This document shows, one piece after another, positions 13,531-26,213 of a DNA stretch of 64,000 bases. A program made the translations under genes and the position numbers. The notes under the pieces were generated by a model. It was not told where the DNA came from, made no database searches, and saw nothing but the letters and a program-made list of their open reading frames with translations. The stretch covers positions 1-64,000 of the forward strand of contig MU119407.1 in the NCBI GenBank assembly GCA_014904845.1. The letters run 5' to 3'. This DNA comes from Acephala macrosclerotiorum (lineage: Eukaryota; Ascomycota; Leotiomycetes; Helotiales; Mollisiaceae). Position 1 is the stretch's first letter. Every line of letters starts with the position of its first letter.

Positions 13531-14999
13531 ATATTATATTTATATTTATAAAAATTAAATTTTAATTTAATATAATTTATTTTATTAATATTATTAAAAA
13601 AAAATATTATTATAAATATGAAAAAAACTTTTTATTAAAAATTTAATTATTAAAATATATTTATAAAAACTTTTATAATATTAATTAATTTTATTAAATT
13701 TTTTTATAAAAAATTAATAAATATAATAAATAAAAATTAATTTTTTAATTTAATTTTTTATAATAAATAATTTTTCGTTTTAACGATTTATTAAAATAAT
13801 TTTTATAAAATTTTTAAATAATTCTATAATAATATATATATATATATATAATAATAAAAATCAAATTAAAAATAAATAACGAATTATATAAAAAATATAT
13901 TAATTTTAATTATTTTTATTTTTTAATTAATAAAAAATAAATATAATTTATATTAAATTTAAATTAATTATAATTTTAAAAATTAACAAATTAATAAAAT
14001 TTTATAAACGAATTATTTTTATAATATATATATTTAAAATAATTAAAAAATATAATATATTTAATAAAATTAAAATTCGTATATAAATAATTAAAATTTT
14101 AAATTTTAAATTTTTTTAAATAACGAATTTTTATATTTTTATTCAAAAAAATTATATATTATTAATTTATACGAAAATTTAATTTTAATAATTCAAATTT
14201 TTATAAAAAAATTTTATATTAAAAAAAAAATTTTATATATAAAAAATATTAAAATTTTATTTTAAAAGATTATTATAATAATATAAAATACAAATATTTA
14301 TATAAAAATTTATAAATTAAAAAAAAATATTATAAAAAGTTTTTAAATTTATTTATTATAATTTAAATAAATTTTTTTTTAAAAATTAGTATTTTTAAAA
14401 ACGATTTTAAAATTATATTTTAATTTTAAATTTATTAATTTTTACGATTTAATTTATATTATTTTTAAATAAATTAATTTTTTTTATTAAAAAAGATTAT
14501 TATTTTATTAAGTTTAAAATAATATATTTAATATATATTTATAAAAAAATTTAAATTATAATTTAAAATAATAAATATTTTTTTAATTTAATTTCAAAAT
14601 AAAATATTTTTTTAAAAAATTAAATATTATATTAAATATTTTAAATAATTTTTATTTATTTTTAAAAATTAATATTAATTTTATATATATATATATAATA
14701 TTAATATTTTTAATAATAAATGATTTTATTTAAATTTAATTAAAATTTTAAATATATTATATTATAATTTATTAATTCGTTATTATATAAATTAATAAAA
14801 TATAATTATATTTAATAAAAATTATAATTATAAAATTTTTAAATATATTTTTATAATTATACAATTTTTTTTTAATAAATATAATCGTAATAATTTAATA
14901 TAAAAATAAAAATTTTAAAAAATACTTTTTTATTTAAAACGTTAAAATAAATTTTTTTTTTAATTTTAATTATATATTAAATAAAATAATTTAAATTAA

Positions 15000-15230
15000 T
15001 TAAATCGATTATAATAATTAAATATAAAAACGAAATTTTTTAAAAAAAAATTTTTAATAATATAAAATTTAAAATAAATTATTAAAATTTAAAATTTTAT
15101 AAAATTTTATAAAAACGTTTTTACGAAATCTACGAAATAAAATATATATCGAATAAAAAAAAAAAACTCGTTTATTATTAATTCGTTTAATAAATCGTCG
15201 AACGAATTTTTTTTTTAAAAAAATTCAAAT
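15000..15230 (+). repeat. Degraded copy of the GC-hairpin repeat family
   Basis: About 15000-15060 aligns with the unmutated 91-bp unit at about 4265-4345, with the GC hairpin converted to A and T runs. The end motif at about 15150-15230 matches the one at 5965-6050. Orientation is the same as in the nested insertion. Confidence 0.5.
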
Positions 15231-18200
15231 TAATAATTTTTTTTTATATTTTTTATAAAAGTTTTAATTGTTTTTATATTTTAAATAATATTTTTTATAA
15301 TATTTTTTTAAAAATTTATAATAAATATTATTTCGATTTTAAAAAAAATAAAATAATATTTTTTAAATTTTATAATATATAAATTAATAGAAAAATTAAT
15401 TAAATATTTAATATATTATTTAAATTATTTTTATAATAAAATTTTAAATTTTTTAATATATAATTTTTTATAATAATTATAATTAATTTTATTTTAAATT
15501 TTTAAATTTTAACGTATTATTTTCGAATTTATAAATATAAAATTACAAATATTTATTATTTAATATTTATATATAAATAATTTGTTAAAATAAATTATAT
15601 AAAATATATATTTAATTATTATTTTTATTATTATTTTTATTAAAAAACAATATAAATTTAAATATAAATCGCTTATAATAAATATTAATAATTTAATATA
15701 TATTAAACTTTATAAAATAATATATCGATTTTTTTATATTAAAAAACGAAAATTTATATAATAAATTAAAATTAAATAATATAAAATTAATTAAAAATTT
15801 AAAAAATTTAAAAAATTTATAAATAAAAAATATATTTAATATAATAATAAAAATAATTTTAAATTTTTAATAAAATAAAAAAATTATAATAATATATAAA
15901 ATTAATAATATAAAATCGAATTATTTAAAATCGTAAATAAATTTATTTAAAAATATATAATTGATATAATAAAAATTTTAATTCGAATTTATATATATAT
16001 TTATTTAAAAAATTAATTTTAAATTTAAAAATAATAATTTAAATAATTATATAAATTTTAAAATCGTTTTAAAAAATTATTAATTTAAAAAAATATATTT
16101 TTAAATTTAATATATTTATTTTATTTATTAATATTATTTCGTTTATTTATAATTTATTTATTTTAATTTTTCTTTTTATAATATTTATATTTTTAATAAT
16201 TATAATAATTTTATAATAATTTTTAATTTTAATTTTTTTTAATTTTATTATACGTTTTATTTTTAAAAAATAATATATAATATTTAATAATAATAATTTT
16301 AACGTTTATAAATTTTATTAAATTTAAAAAAAATTTATTTATTTTTAATATATAAAAATAATATATTTTATTATTATTTTTTTAATTTTTTTTAAATAAT
16401 AAAAATAAATTTATTTTTAATTATAAAATAATTTATAAATTTAATTATAAATATAAAAATATTTAAAATTAATATATTAATTTAATTTTAAATTATTTTA
16501 TTTTATTTTAAATATAATAATTTTTTTTATTGAGAAAAATATTTTTTATTAATTATTTTTATTTTAGTATTAATAATATTAATTAAATTTATTATAAATT
16601 TTTTAAATAAATTTATCGATCGCGTATTAAAATATTAAATTACAAAGTTAAAAACTATTAAATTCTAATATTCTTTATTAAAAAATTAACGATAGTACTT
16701 TATTCGATTAATTATTAAAAATATTAAAAAAATAAATAAAAATAAAAAATAAAAATATTAATATTAAAAACTTAAAAATTAAACGACTTAATTAATTAAA
16801 TGTAATTATATAAATATTATTTGTAATTGTTTATAGTCGCTCGAAAATCGAGAATTTTAATGTTTTTATTAATCGAATTTATTTATTAATCGATTATTAA
16901 TTAAACGTCAAAGATTTAAATATATAATTACTATATAATACGTACTATTGACAAATTATTAATACTATTAATAATTGATTAATAATAATAAAAAATTTTA
17001 ATATTAATAATTTAAAAATTTTTATTAAATAATTATTCGTTAAATTTATTTTAATTTAAATTTTTTTATATTAATTTATTCATTTAATAAATTAAAAATA
17101 AATTTAAACGTTTAATTTTAAATTTATAATTATTTATATAAAATTTTATAAATAATAAAACGAATATATTAATTTAAAATTAAAATAATTTAAAAATTAA
17201 ATTATAAAATTTATTCGATTATAATTTATTTAATTAAAATTATAAATAATATATTAATAAATTTAATTAATAAAATTAATTTTAAAAATTATAATTTTTT
17301 ATTATAATTCGTAAAAAAAAAAAAATTTAATTATATTAAAAATAATATAAAATATAAATTTAAAAAAAAAATTAAAAATAATATAAATAAATTATTTTTT
17401 TTAATTAAATAATTTAAAATTTAATAATATTTATTATTTAAAAATTTAATAAAATTATTTTTTTAATATTAATTTAAATATTTTTAAAAATTAAATATAA
17501 TAATAATTAATTTAAATATTTTTTATTTTTTATCGATTTTTAATATTTTTATTAAATTAAAATAAAAATTAAAATCGTTTAATATAAATATAATAAACGT
17601 TAACGAAAAAAATAATAATAAAATTATTAATTTTATTTTAAATGAAATATTCATTAAAATTAAAAAATTAATTAAAATAATAAATAAAAATTCGAAAATA
17701 CGATATTATTATTTTTAAAATATAAAAAATTAATAAAATTTATAATACGAAAAATATTTTAATTTAAAAATATATTTATATAAAATAATTTATTATTAAA
17801 AATACAAATAAATTAAATTTTATATATATTTATTTTATAATATAATTATATAAAGATTTTAATAATAAATTAATTTTTTATACGATTTTATAATTATATA
17901 TTAATTTTAAAAAAAATAATTTAATTATTTTATAATATTTTATTTATTATAATTTTATTAATAATATATTTTTCGTAATATTAAATTTTATTAAATATAT
18001 ATATTAATTCGTAAAATTAATATTTTATTTTTGAAATATATTAAATTTAAATATTTTATATAAATATTAATAATTTTTATATTATAATTTTATAAAATAA
18101 ATTATTTTTTATTATATATATAATTTTTTAATAATTATTTTTAATATTATTAATTAAATTATTATAATAAAAAAATTAAAATAATTATTTAATTAAAAAT

Positions 18201-18969
18201 TATTAATAATTTTTTTTATTTTAATAAAAAAAATAAAATTTAATTATAATATATATTAATAATAATAATAATTACAAATTAAAAAATATAATTAAAATTT
18301 AATAAAACCATTTTATAATTTTATAATATTTTTTATATTTTTAATTATAATAATTAAATAATTTAAACATTTTAAAATAATCGATTTAAATTTTTTAATT
18401 ATTATTTATTCGATTTAAAAATTAATATTTTTTATAATAAATAATTTTATTTAAATTTAATTCAAATATTTAAATATAGTAATTTAATTAATTTATTAAA
18501 AAAAATACGTAATACGTAATAAATATTAATATTTTAATTATATTATATTTATTATTACAATTTATTAATTAATTTAAATTGTATAAAATTTGTAAATAAA
18601 TTAAACTTTAATTAAATATTTTTAAATTTTATATTTTAAAAAATTTTATTAATTTATTATTACGTAAATTAATATAATATAATCGTATTTAATAAAAATT
18701 ATAATTATAAAACTTTTAAATACGTTTTTATTTTAAATATTAAAATCGATAATCGTTTTTTCAATAAAAAATATTGAAAAATTTTAAATACGTTTTTATT
18801 TTAAATATTAAATTTTATAATTATATAATTTTTAAAAAAGATTATTAAAAATATATTTTTATTTTAAATATTAAAATATTTATTTAAATATTAAATATTT
18901 TTATAATTATATAATTATATAATTTTTAAAAAAAAATTTAAAAAAGATTTCTTTGATAAATAATTTTTT

Positions 18970-19350
18970 TATAATTAATTAAATCGATTATAGTAATTAA
19001 ATATAAAAACGAAAATTCTAAAAAATGTTTTCCTAATAATAAAATTTTATATTAAGTAAATTTTTATTTTAAATATTAAAAAATTTATCGATTTATTAAT
19101 TTTTATCGTTTAATAAAATTTTAAATTATTATATTTTAATAATTATTTTAATTTCAAATATTTATAAAACGCTCAAATTAAAACCTTTTAATTTAAAGCT
19201 TAAAATAAAAATAATTTATTAAAATCGAAAATTTTATAATTTTTCGTAAAATATATATCGAATAAAAAAAAAAAATTCGTTCGTTATTAATTCGTTTAAT
19301 AAATCGTCGAATGAGTTTTTTTTTTTTTTTCGAAATAAAAAAAACATTTT
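18970..19350 (+). repeat. Degraded copy of the GC-hairpin repeat family
   Basis: About 18975-19040 matches the 91-bp unit near 4265-4345. The stretch 19160-19240 matches 4450-4530 clearly (shared core aaaacgctcaaatta), and 19255-19345 matches the end motif at 5965-6050. This is the best evidence that the hairpin block and the end motif belong to one repeat. Confidence 0.55.
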
Positions 19351-20222
19351 TTAATTTAAAAATAATATAATATAATATAATTAATTTTCTTTTTTTATAA
19401 AATTTTATTAAATAATTTTAAATTAATTAAAAATAAAAAAATTTTATTTTTTAATTTAATTTTATTATATTATAATAAATTATTATATAATATTAAAAAA
19501 TTTTATTTAAAACTAATTTATATATTATAAATAACTTATTAAAATATATATAATACTTATATTATTATTATTATATTATTATTAAATAATATTATTTTAT
19601 TTTTTTATTTTTAAAATATAATTATATAAATATTATTTATATAATTTTTAAAGTGTAAAATATATTAAATCGATTTTTAAATTATATTTTATTATATTTT
19701 TAATAAATTTATTTAAGACTTTACAAAGGTTGTGCTTTTAGTTGGGTAGTGCTCGTTAACGGGATCTCGGTTAGGCGATTCAGCCTTTCACAGCTGTGCC
19801 GCGGTTCAATTTCTCTATCGGGTCGGGTAAGTCTTTTGAGGAAAAGATCTGACCACGGGGTCTGGGATCTCGTATCGAGTTGCGCTGTTGTCAATGTGCC
19901 TAAATTTCATTGCAACGGTGACACCCGAGGCGCAGGGGTTGGTGGGCTGAATGCGGTGGCTGTGGCTAGCCCTGACGACTCCTGCTCAATTTTTCCGGCT
20001 TTGTCTTACATCATCCTTTGCAAGGAGGTAGCTTAAGATGTGAGTGATGCTTACAGATTGGCAAACATTCAAGGGGAAGCCTGGTCAAAATCATCGAAAC
20101 CAATCTCCGTTCTTTTACCCTTTTATTTCATACTCCCAAGTACGATTCCTCTCAAGTACCTATCACTCATCCAGTCTTCGTCAAATTCAAGTTTCAGACT
20201 TGGGTGCCACATTCCACCCTTC

Positions 20223-21563
20223 ATGACTGCGATAGCGGGGGCTCTAGGCTCAGTCATTGGCTATGTTGGGGCAGAAGTCGCCGACCGGTCTCTATTCGAG
20301 CGCCTCCTTTGGCCACAGCGCTTCTACAATGATTTCAACTTTAGTGTGTTCGTCAAACTAGCTCTGCTCATGCCTATGGGAGGACCCGTACACAAGGCTG
20401 CAATCCAAACGCTCGAGAAATTTCGGAAAAATGGACTATATAATGGAGCGTCACGCGGGGACATGTTGGGAACGGCTTTCTTTGAGGACGCAGGATATAC
20501 CTGCCGCGAGGTCATGAACGCCGATTTGCAGCATGGGTTGGAGACGAAGCCGGATCAAGCTCGAAACAATTTCTGGGTTGAAGCCATCGCGAATGTTCAT
20601 GCCCGAGGACGAGGCGTCCAGCGTGTCATAGTCGGTGAGGAGGGCAGGATACGGACCTCCTTTGGATCGGGAGAATTTGGTGAGAAAAGTCATCGCGCTA
20701 TCCAAATGGTATACGAGGTGGTACTGGAGCTGGATAGCCTCGACTCGTCGGACGCTGCTCCACCAACAGAAGCTATTCTGGATGAAAATAGCATAACTTG
20801 GCGGGCTATAGCCGGGATCCTGTCTAGCGAGGTCTCTGCAGTTGGATTGGCAATATTCATGGGCGTGTACAAGAGAGTGCCTTGGCTGGCATGCTTTTTA
20901 TGCGTTCCGCTATTTCTGAGACTCATTCCGTTGTGGATCAGCGTGCGACGGGAACCGATTACTGTGTGGTCGGGACGAGGGGATACCAGATACAAGATCT
21001 TCGAATTCGACAAGTCGGAATGGGGCTTTGCAATAATTGGAGGTCCAGAGAGAGAAGACGAGCAGGAATCTGTTATTAGGCAGTTTTTCCTTCATTACGG
21101 ACATCCTCGACGAACAGATTACACCTTCTTCGGAGACAGGTCTAGAGAGATTTGCTCCATGATATTGGTAGCGCTTTTTGTGCTCTACTTCCCTGCGGGT
21201 CTAGTCAGTCTCATTTGGATGGACTCTCAGGTCCAGTACATCTGGCTTGGCTATCAAGTTTACACCATATTAGCAATGCACTTTGTCCGGCTGTTTGGGG
21301 GAGGTGGCGCGGGCAGGACAGAGAAGCACGCGGCCGCTCTCTTCCAAAGCGGGAAGAGTGTTTGGCTGAAAGGAACTGGCAATCATGCAGTAAAGGCGAC
21401 TCTCACAATGACCGAAGTAGAGAGTATCAAAGCGGGCAGGCAATATGTCAAGTACTTGATTGAGCGAAAGCAATTGGCATCAGATGTAGGAGGAAGTGGT
21501 ATAGACAAGAAAACCACGCGACGGCCGGTGTGTACTATCAGCGCCATTACAAGTATCAGTTGA
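20223..21563 (+). CDS. Membrane protein of unknown function, paralogue A
   Basis: A family I cannot name. The frame is open further upstream (from 20040), but the ATG at 20223 is the first in-frame ATG and gives an N-terminus alignable with the convergent neighbour at 21714-23192; a 5' exon is possible because GTGAGT occurs at 20040. From 20223 the protein is 446 residues. It shares with its paralogue LLWP.RF, MPMGGP.HKAA, NGL..G...G.MLG, RN.FW....AN, QFF.HYGHP.R and VQYIW.GYQ.Y. A hydrophobic pair lies at about residues 195-245 and another at about 320-370, so it is probably an integral membrane protein. It lies tail to tail with its paralogue, 150 bp apart. Its start is only about 530 bp from the AT-rich block. 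No catalytic motif was recognised. Confidence 0.7.
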   Translation: MTAIAGALGSVIGYVGAEVADRSLFERLLWPQRFYNDFNFSVFVKLALLMPMGGPVHKAAIQTLEKFRKNGLYNGASRGDMLGTAFFEDAGYTCREVMNADLQHGLETKPDQARNNFWVEAIANVHARGRGVQRVIVGEEGRIRTSFGSGEFGEKSHRAIQMVYEVVLELDSLDSSDAAPPTEAILDENSITWRAIAGILSSEVSAVGLAIFMGVYKRVPWLACFLCVPLFLRLIPLWISVRREPITVWSGRGDTRYKIFEFDKSEWGFAIIGGPEREDEQESVIRQFFLHYGHPRRTDYTFFGDRSREICSMILVALFVLYFPAGLVSLIWMDSQVQYIWLGYQVYTILAMHFVRLFGGGGAGRTEKHAAALFQSGKSVWLKGTGNHAVKATLTMTEVESIKAGRQYVKYLIERKQLASDVGGSGIDKKTTRRPVCTISAITSIS

Positions 21564-21713
21564 AAGTATAACAAAGAGTATATATCGCACGACCCCACTT
21601 TAATTTACTTCAATTAGCAAAATCGATGTTGAAGTTGTAAAGAAATATAATCAAGCATTAATCTCAAATTACGCCACCATTCAATTTATCCCCAGTTGTG
21701 CAAATGACATGAC

Positions 21714-23192
21714 TTAAATCTCCTGTTTCGTTATGCCAGTAAGAGCCGAACTACGAGGGCTACCGCTATCGCTCGACACAGTCTCCGAAGTCGTTTTAAC
21801 AGAGTTCAAGGTCTCGGCACTTCTGGACCAAGGGGACTTTCCATGCAGCAGCTCTTCACAATGAAACTTACCATCACGGTAGCGGTTATGGTACGTAACT
21901 TCTAACTCCGCCTTCAGCACACCATGCTTTCCTGCAAGAAACACTGTCTGTGGGCGTCCCTTCACAGCGGCAGTAGCGAAAAAGTTGGCAATCTGTTCTT
22001 CGGTAGTAGCCCACGTCTGTCCACCCGCAAGACGATATATATGCATCGTACAAGTAGCGTACAACTGATAGCCCATCCAGATGTATTGGATGCCAAGTGG
22101 CATCCAGAGGAGTGAGCAGAGTAATCCAACGGGGAAAACAAGTCCAAACAGGATTATGATTATGATCTGTGCCCACTCGCGGAAGCGATTGCGAACTGGA
22201 TGGCCGTAATGTCGGAAGAATTGAACAACGAGGTTCTCGTAGCCTTCGATGATCAAGAAGCCATGTGGGAGTCCGTGAATATCGAATCTCATTCGTCGTG
22301 GAGGCACGAGAGACTTTTCTTCGTCTTTCTTCATTGTCTGAGATGAACTGAATGAAGCTCTTGTTGATTGGCAGACTTTTGGCTGAGGAGTAGATGTCGG
22401 AATCTCGAGAGGTTGTCTCTCGACAGCGAAGAACGCGCTCGCCAGCTTGAGGATGAGTGGGACGAGCCAGAGAACCATGAACCATGACCTCCAGATCGCT
22501 GCTACCGTACACGCAACAGCAACTCCGGTAGTCTCTGTCACAATAAGTGCGAAGTATGTTCGCGCTAAGGTTGGTCCCTCGCCGCCATTGATCACCTGAG
22601 AGGATGGTGGCTTGGTCGTAGGAACCGAAAGTCTCAAATGGCTGACGCGATGTATAGCCCTAGACTTCAGCGTATGTTGGCCTGTGCTGCGCTTGGAAGC
22701 ATTCTCGTTGCCATAATTTTCGTCTTCAGGGTCGTATTGTGGAATAGGGAGATTAGCGAAAACACGCGTCCAAAATCCGTTGCGAACAAGTTCTTTCTCT
22801 TGGTTCCTTGTATCAGCACAATCGTAAACGGTGTACTCGGCACGTGTATCGTGGTAAAATGGCGAGCCAAGCATATGTCCTTGATTCCGACCTTTCAAGA
22901 GCCCATTCGAGTGGATCTTATCAAGCGTTGTCAAGGCGGCTTTGTGGAGTGGGCCACCCATTGGCATGAAAAAGATCATTTTGGGCACTTTGGAGGTACC
23001 AAAGCCACCGAAGAATCGTCCAGGCCACAGCAGTCTATCAAAGATGTCAGGAGTGGCAACTTCCGAGCCCAAGTAGCCCAAAATATTCCCCAGGGCGTTG
23101 TTGATAGCAGCTTGCTGAGCCATTTGACAATAGTCAGAGCAAACTGTTGGTCCTTTTTCGGAACTGAGTAGAAAGGGTCTTTGGGTGGACAT
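21714..23192 (-). CDS. Membrane protein of unknown function, paralogue B
   Basis: A 492-residue protein from an ATG start, apparently intronless. It is a clear paralogue of the convergent gene at 20223-21563 over its whole length, with the same motif order (LLWP.RF, MPMGGPLHKAA, RNGFW, QFFRHYGHPVR, IQYIWMGYQLY). The hydrophobic stretches at about residues 205-255 and 340-390 match those of the paralogue. The central linker (about residues 150-200) and the Ser-rich C-terminus are not conserved between the two. The C-terminal section after the membrane segments (TEEQIANFFATAAVKG) is conserved in outline. Function is unknown. Its 5' end faces the 3' end of a HET-domain gene about 1.1 kb away. 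That position may hint at a recognition or defence role, but this is inference only. Confidence 0.75.
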   Translation of the reverse strand: MSTQRPFLLSSEKGPTVCSDYCQMAQQAAINNALGNILGYLGSEVATPDIFDRLLWPGRFFGGFGTSKVPKMIFFMPMGGPLHKAALTTLDKIHSNGLLKGRNQGHMLGSPFYHDTRAEYTVYDCADTRNQEKELVRNGFWTRVFANLPIPQYDPEDENYGNENASKRSTGQHTLKSRAIHRVSHLRLSVPTTKPPSSQVINGGEGPTLARTYFALIVTETTGVAVACTVAAIWRSWFMVLWLVPLILKLASAFFAVERQPLEIPTSTPQPKVCQSTRASFSSSQTMKKDEEKSLVPPRRMRFDIHGLPHGFLIIEGYENLVVQFFRHYGHPVRNRFREWAQIIIIILFGLVFPVGLLCSLLWMPLGIQYIWMGYQLYATCTMHIYRLAGGQTWATTEEQIANFFATAAVKGRPQTVFLAGKHGVLKAELEVTYHNRYRDGKFHCEELLHGKSPWSRSAETLNSVKTTSETVSSDSGSPRSSALTGITKQEI

Positions 23193-24309
23193 TTCGAAGA
23201 GTTTTAGGTGCTCTGATAATATAAGGCTGTATTGTTCTTGCTCCTGGGGACTGAAGCGTGGTGTTTTTGGCGTTCGCAGCCTGAAGGTTGAGAAAGAAGA
23301 ATGAGGCTATCGGTATCGTGGCCCTGAATTCAGATCGCACATGTTGTGAACCTAGCTATCTTTGAGCTCACTTCGCCCCAAAATGCATCATGTGCTGTTT
23401 CGGCGGGACAACGCCACTCTGTCAGCCCAGTTGGAACGAGAGCATTAATCCCGCAGATTCAGCCTGACTTAGGATCCCCCAGTTAAAAAAAGTCCCGCTG
23501 CCTAACTCCTGCTGCCTAACTGTGCTTCTTTCAAATCATTATAATAAACAGTTGCGGAACTTTAGCCCCGCGAGAATATTTTAATTTTAAGATAAATTAA
23601 ATCGATTTTTAAATATGGCTGCGGTTATCGTCGAGCATATTACGCATCCCTGTTATTGTCGTATTGTTCGAGTTATTGCAAGAAAACAAAGGCAGTAATA
23701 GTTGAAAGGCGTTCTCGGCGTACAGTTGTAATTCTGATTATACCGGTCCATCCCGCGTAGGGTGCATTGCTTTTCGATTAACAAAGAGTATATGCGCGAT
23801 GTAAGAGACGGCAGGAACGTGACCAGGCGCTGAGCAGACCGTGAAGCGAGGGTGAGCAGCTGCATGATTAACCGCGTTAGAAACGAGAATGAGACTTGGC
23901 ACCGAGGATTTACCGGGGTGACTTGTCGACTTCGCTCGCCGGGGTTTATCAAATCTGCATCTATCTTAATCGATGCCGAACCAAATCCTGCAGAAATATG
24001 AGGTTTAAACCCCAGTTTCATAATGGGTTTGGTTTGAGAACTTTCTCTTAGCAATTCAACTAGCAGGAGAGGGATGAGACTCTAGCTGGACGTGGTGCCC
24101 CTACAAGCCTTTAGTACTCCCATAAGTATATTTGGGAGTCAAGTATTGAGTCTATTGGTAGAGTTTGGAAATGGGTACAATGGACCTGGGCAGGTGGGGG
24201 GACAGATGACAGATTGCGACGACCAATTCACAAAACAAAGGACCACATCACTACAATGACAATTGCTATGAAACTGCTACGATGATCGAAACAAGCGTTT
24301 TTAACCAGG
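23193..24309. other. Intergenic: upstream of paralogue B, downstream of HET gene
   Basis: Contains the presumed promoter of the minus-strand membrane protein gene and the 3' flank of the HET gene. A 133-codon minus-strand frame (23653-24054) has no recognisable domain and is not called. A short AT-rich stretch (about 23575-23625) resembles the neighbouring repeat DNA. Nothing else was seen. Confidence 0.4.
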
Positions 24310-26213
24310 CTAACATAACTCGAATTCGTCAATTTTCCATGGAAGCTCCTCTACTAGACTCTGGACTCGTTCTGATCGCAGCACCCAACTGCAGAGTCCA
24401 AGACGTTCGAAAGCAACATCTTGTCCGTCTCGTACACTCCTCTCCTCTCGCCTTAGTAACAACCCCACATGTTTGCGTTCGAAAGTGTGGCGTGGCATAC
24501 TCCATTCAGCCCGAATGTCTCCCAGGAGGAAAACAAACAGATTTTGTTGTCCAAATTGGCTGGATAAAATTGTACTGTGCCGAAGCCATGACGTATCCTT
24601 ATCAAACGATCTACTTATTGTAGTGAATCCGGAGGCTTCATCCCAAGGCTCCTTTACATAATCGTCGAGAACAAGCTGAAATGTAATATCCGAATCAAGT
24701 GGGTTCTTCCATTTCCGGGCAAGCTGAATCAAGTTTGGAAAGGGACAGCATTTTCCAATGGCGACAACGCACGATGGAGACTTCTGCACTACTTGGCTCT
24801 CTGGATGAGCATCTTTATACACCATTAATGATGCCGGAACTCTTGATGCTTCCGTAATACGCCAACTCTTTCCGCTTTCTGGACGCGCGGTGTGGATGAA
24901 TGCCTGGCCGAGAATGGGGCACTTGGAGTTTATAGCGAGGGCAAACTCGTCAATAAGCTCGCCCAAGGACGGGTTATCATCTGGCCTAATCGATTTGCCT
25001 ACCCGGAGATTGTAAATCTGCATAATGGCGTAAACGCGGTCCTCACTATATGTTGTTCTTCGATGTTGGGCTATTCCGTACTGGACGTTGGGATTGTCCG
25101 TAAAGAGGAAGTAGAAGCCAGCCCCGAGAATTTTTTTCTTTATCTCCTCGACACGATCAAGGGTGCGTTGCTCTTCGTCCTCAAGACGCCCGTTTCGAAT
25201 GTTGGCTTGATTAATATCAAGCGTGAGTTCCTTGAGACTGTTGTATATGTTCTGGCAGGTGTTGATAAACATGGTCAGAAATACGTCCGATTTTGAGTCC
25301 AAGGGGATCGAATCTCCTTCAGCAGAAAGTACGCAAGCATCATTTCTCAATATAACCTCTTGGAGAGTCCATAAAGACGAGAACCATGGGTCTCCAAAAA
25401 TAATCTCGAAAGCTCTGTACAGTCTATCCACTAGCTCGTAGGTTGTCAGGGATGTCTTGGCCGCAGAGGTATTACGAAACCATAACTCAGGCCCGTATTC
25501 GTTTAGGTTATCAATTCCAGTCTTTAAAGTGTTTGCTGGTATTTTCCAGAGCCAGACGAATACGTTCTTCGCGTTGTTGAAGATGCTTGCCTGCCTGCCA
25601 ATTTCGTCTGTCTTATCTGGAGTATCATTTTGATCGATACAAGCAATATCTATCCAGGCCCACTCCACGCCATCTTCGCCGACCCGGTTTACTACCCTCT
25701 GAAAGTCTTCGGCGGTAAAATATTCCTTTTGGATCGCGGGAATTTTCCATGTTACCCCTATGACCGGGAGCCGTGGTGGTAATGGGTCGCTTGTTCTATC
25801 CTCGAAACGGCCCCAGATATAGGTTAAAATGCTATACTTGGGTTCTCTGGCAGTTCCATAGGTATTGAACCCACTCTTTTCGACTGAGGTCATGGTTGGG
25901 ATATGTAGGAGGCGCCGGGGCCAGTATTTTTCAACACTTTGAAACTCGAAAGGGAGCTTTCCATCATGGAATGGGTGATTCTAAAGATAAATCTGAGCAT
26001 TAGCATGAACTCCAAATTGTTATCGCATCGCTATTAGCTTACCTTCGGCTCTCCATCTTCTTTCTTCAACCCGTTTTCATGAGCAAATGTGGCTTCTTCA
26101 ACATCAACAAGTTGTTTAACACCCACAGGTTCTCCAACAACTGTGACTTTACCAGCGACTCTCGGTGAACCAGAATCGACCTTAGTGCTAATCAGCATCG
26201 ATTCTATCTCCAT
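24310..26213 (-). CDS. HET-domain protein (heterokaryon incompatibility type)
   Basis: Two exons: 26213-26043 and 25980-24310, with a 62-nt intron at 25981-26042 (GTAAGC...TTTAG, phase 0). Splicing restores the usual HET leader ending YWPRRLLHIPTMTS, which a call starting at the ATG at 25893 would lose. The spliced product is 613 residues. HET-domain signatures: YSILTYIWGRF, WAWIDIACIDQND, IFNNAKNVFVWLW and WFSSLWTLQE. The family acts in cytoplasmic non-self recognition and cell death in filamentous ascomycetes; the C-terminus usually carries specificity and is unassigned here. The ATG at 26213 is the first ATG in exon 1, but the frame is open further upstream, so an additional 5' exon is possible. 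It lies between the membrane paralogue pair and the AT-rich block. Confidence 0.85.

Larger units (their letters stand above)
13535..19690. repeat. AT-saturated repeat debris
   Basis: Over 6 kb consisting mainly of A and T, with isolated CpG. It has no frame longer than chance and no RNA gene. It contains two degraded members of the hairpin-bearing repeat family (about 15000-15230 and 18970-19350). The rest could not be matched to anything else in the window. Confidence 0.6.

Noticed and set aside
346..19690. Mitochondrial origin suggested by AT-rich DNA with GC clusters
   Set aside because: The window carries nuclear-type genes with spliceosomal introns. The AT-rich repeats show transition-type decay with CpG retention, and no mitochondrial gene or mitochondrial tRNA was seen.
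19749..20036. 95-codon frame upstream of membrane paralogue A
   Set aside because: It begins with GTG, has no domain and has no counterpart in paralogue B. It may be leader sequence, but a coding role cannot be supported.
22638..23171. 177-codon plus-strand frame
   Set aside because: It is antisense to the conserved minus-strand membrane protein gene and is explained as its shadow.
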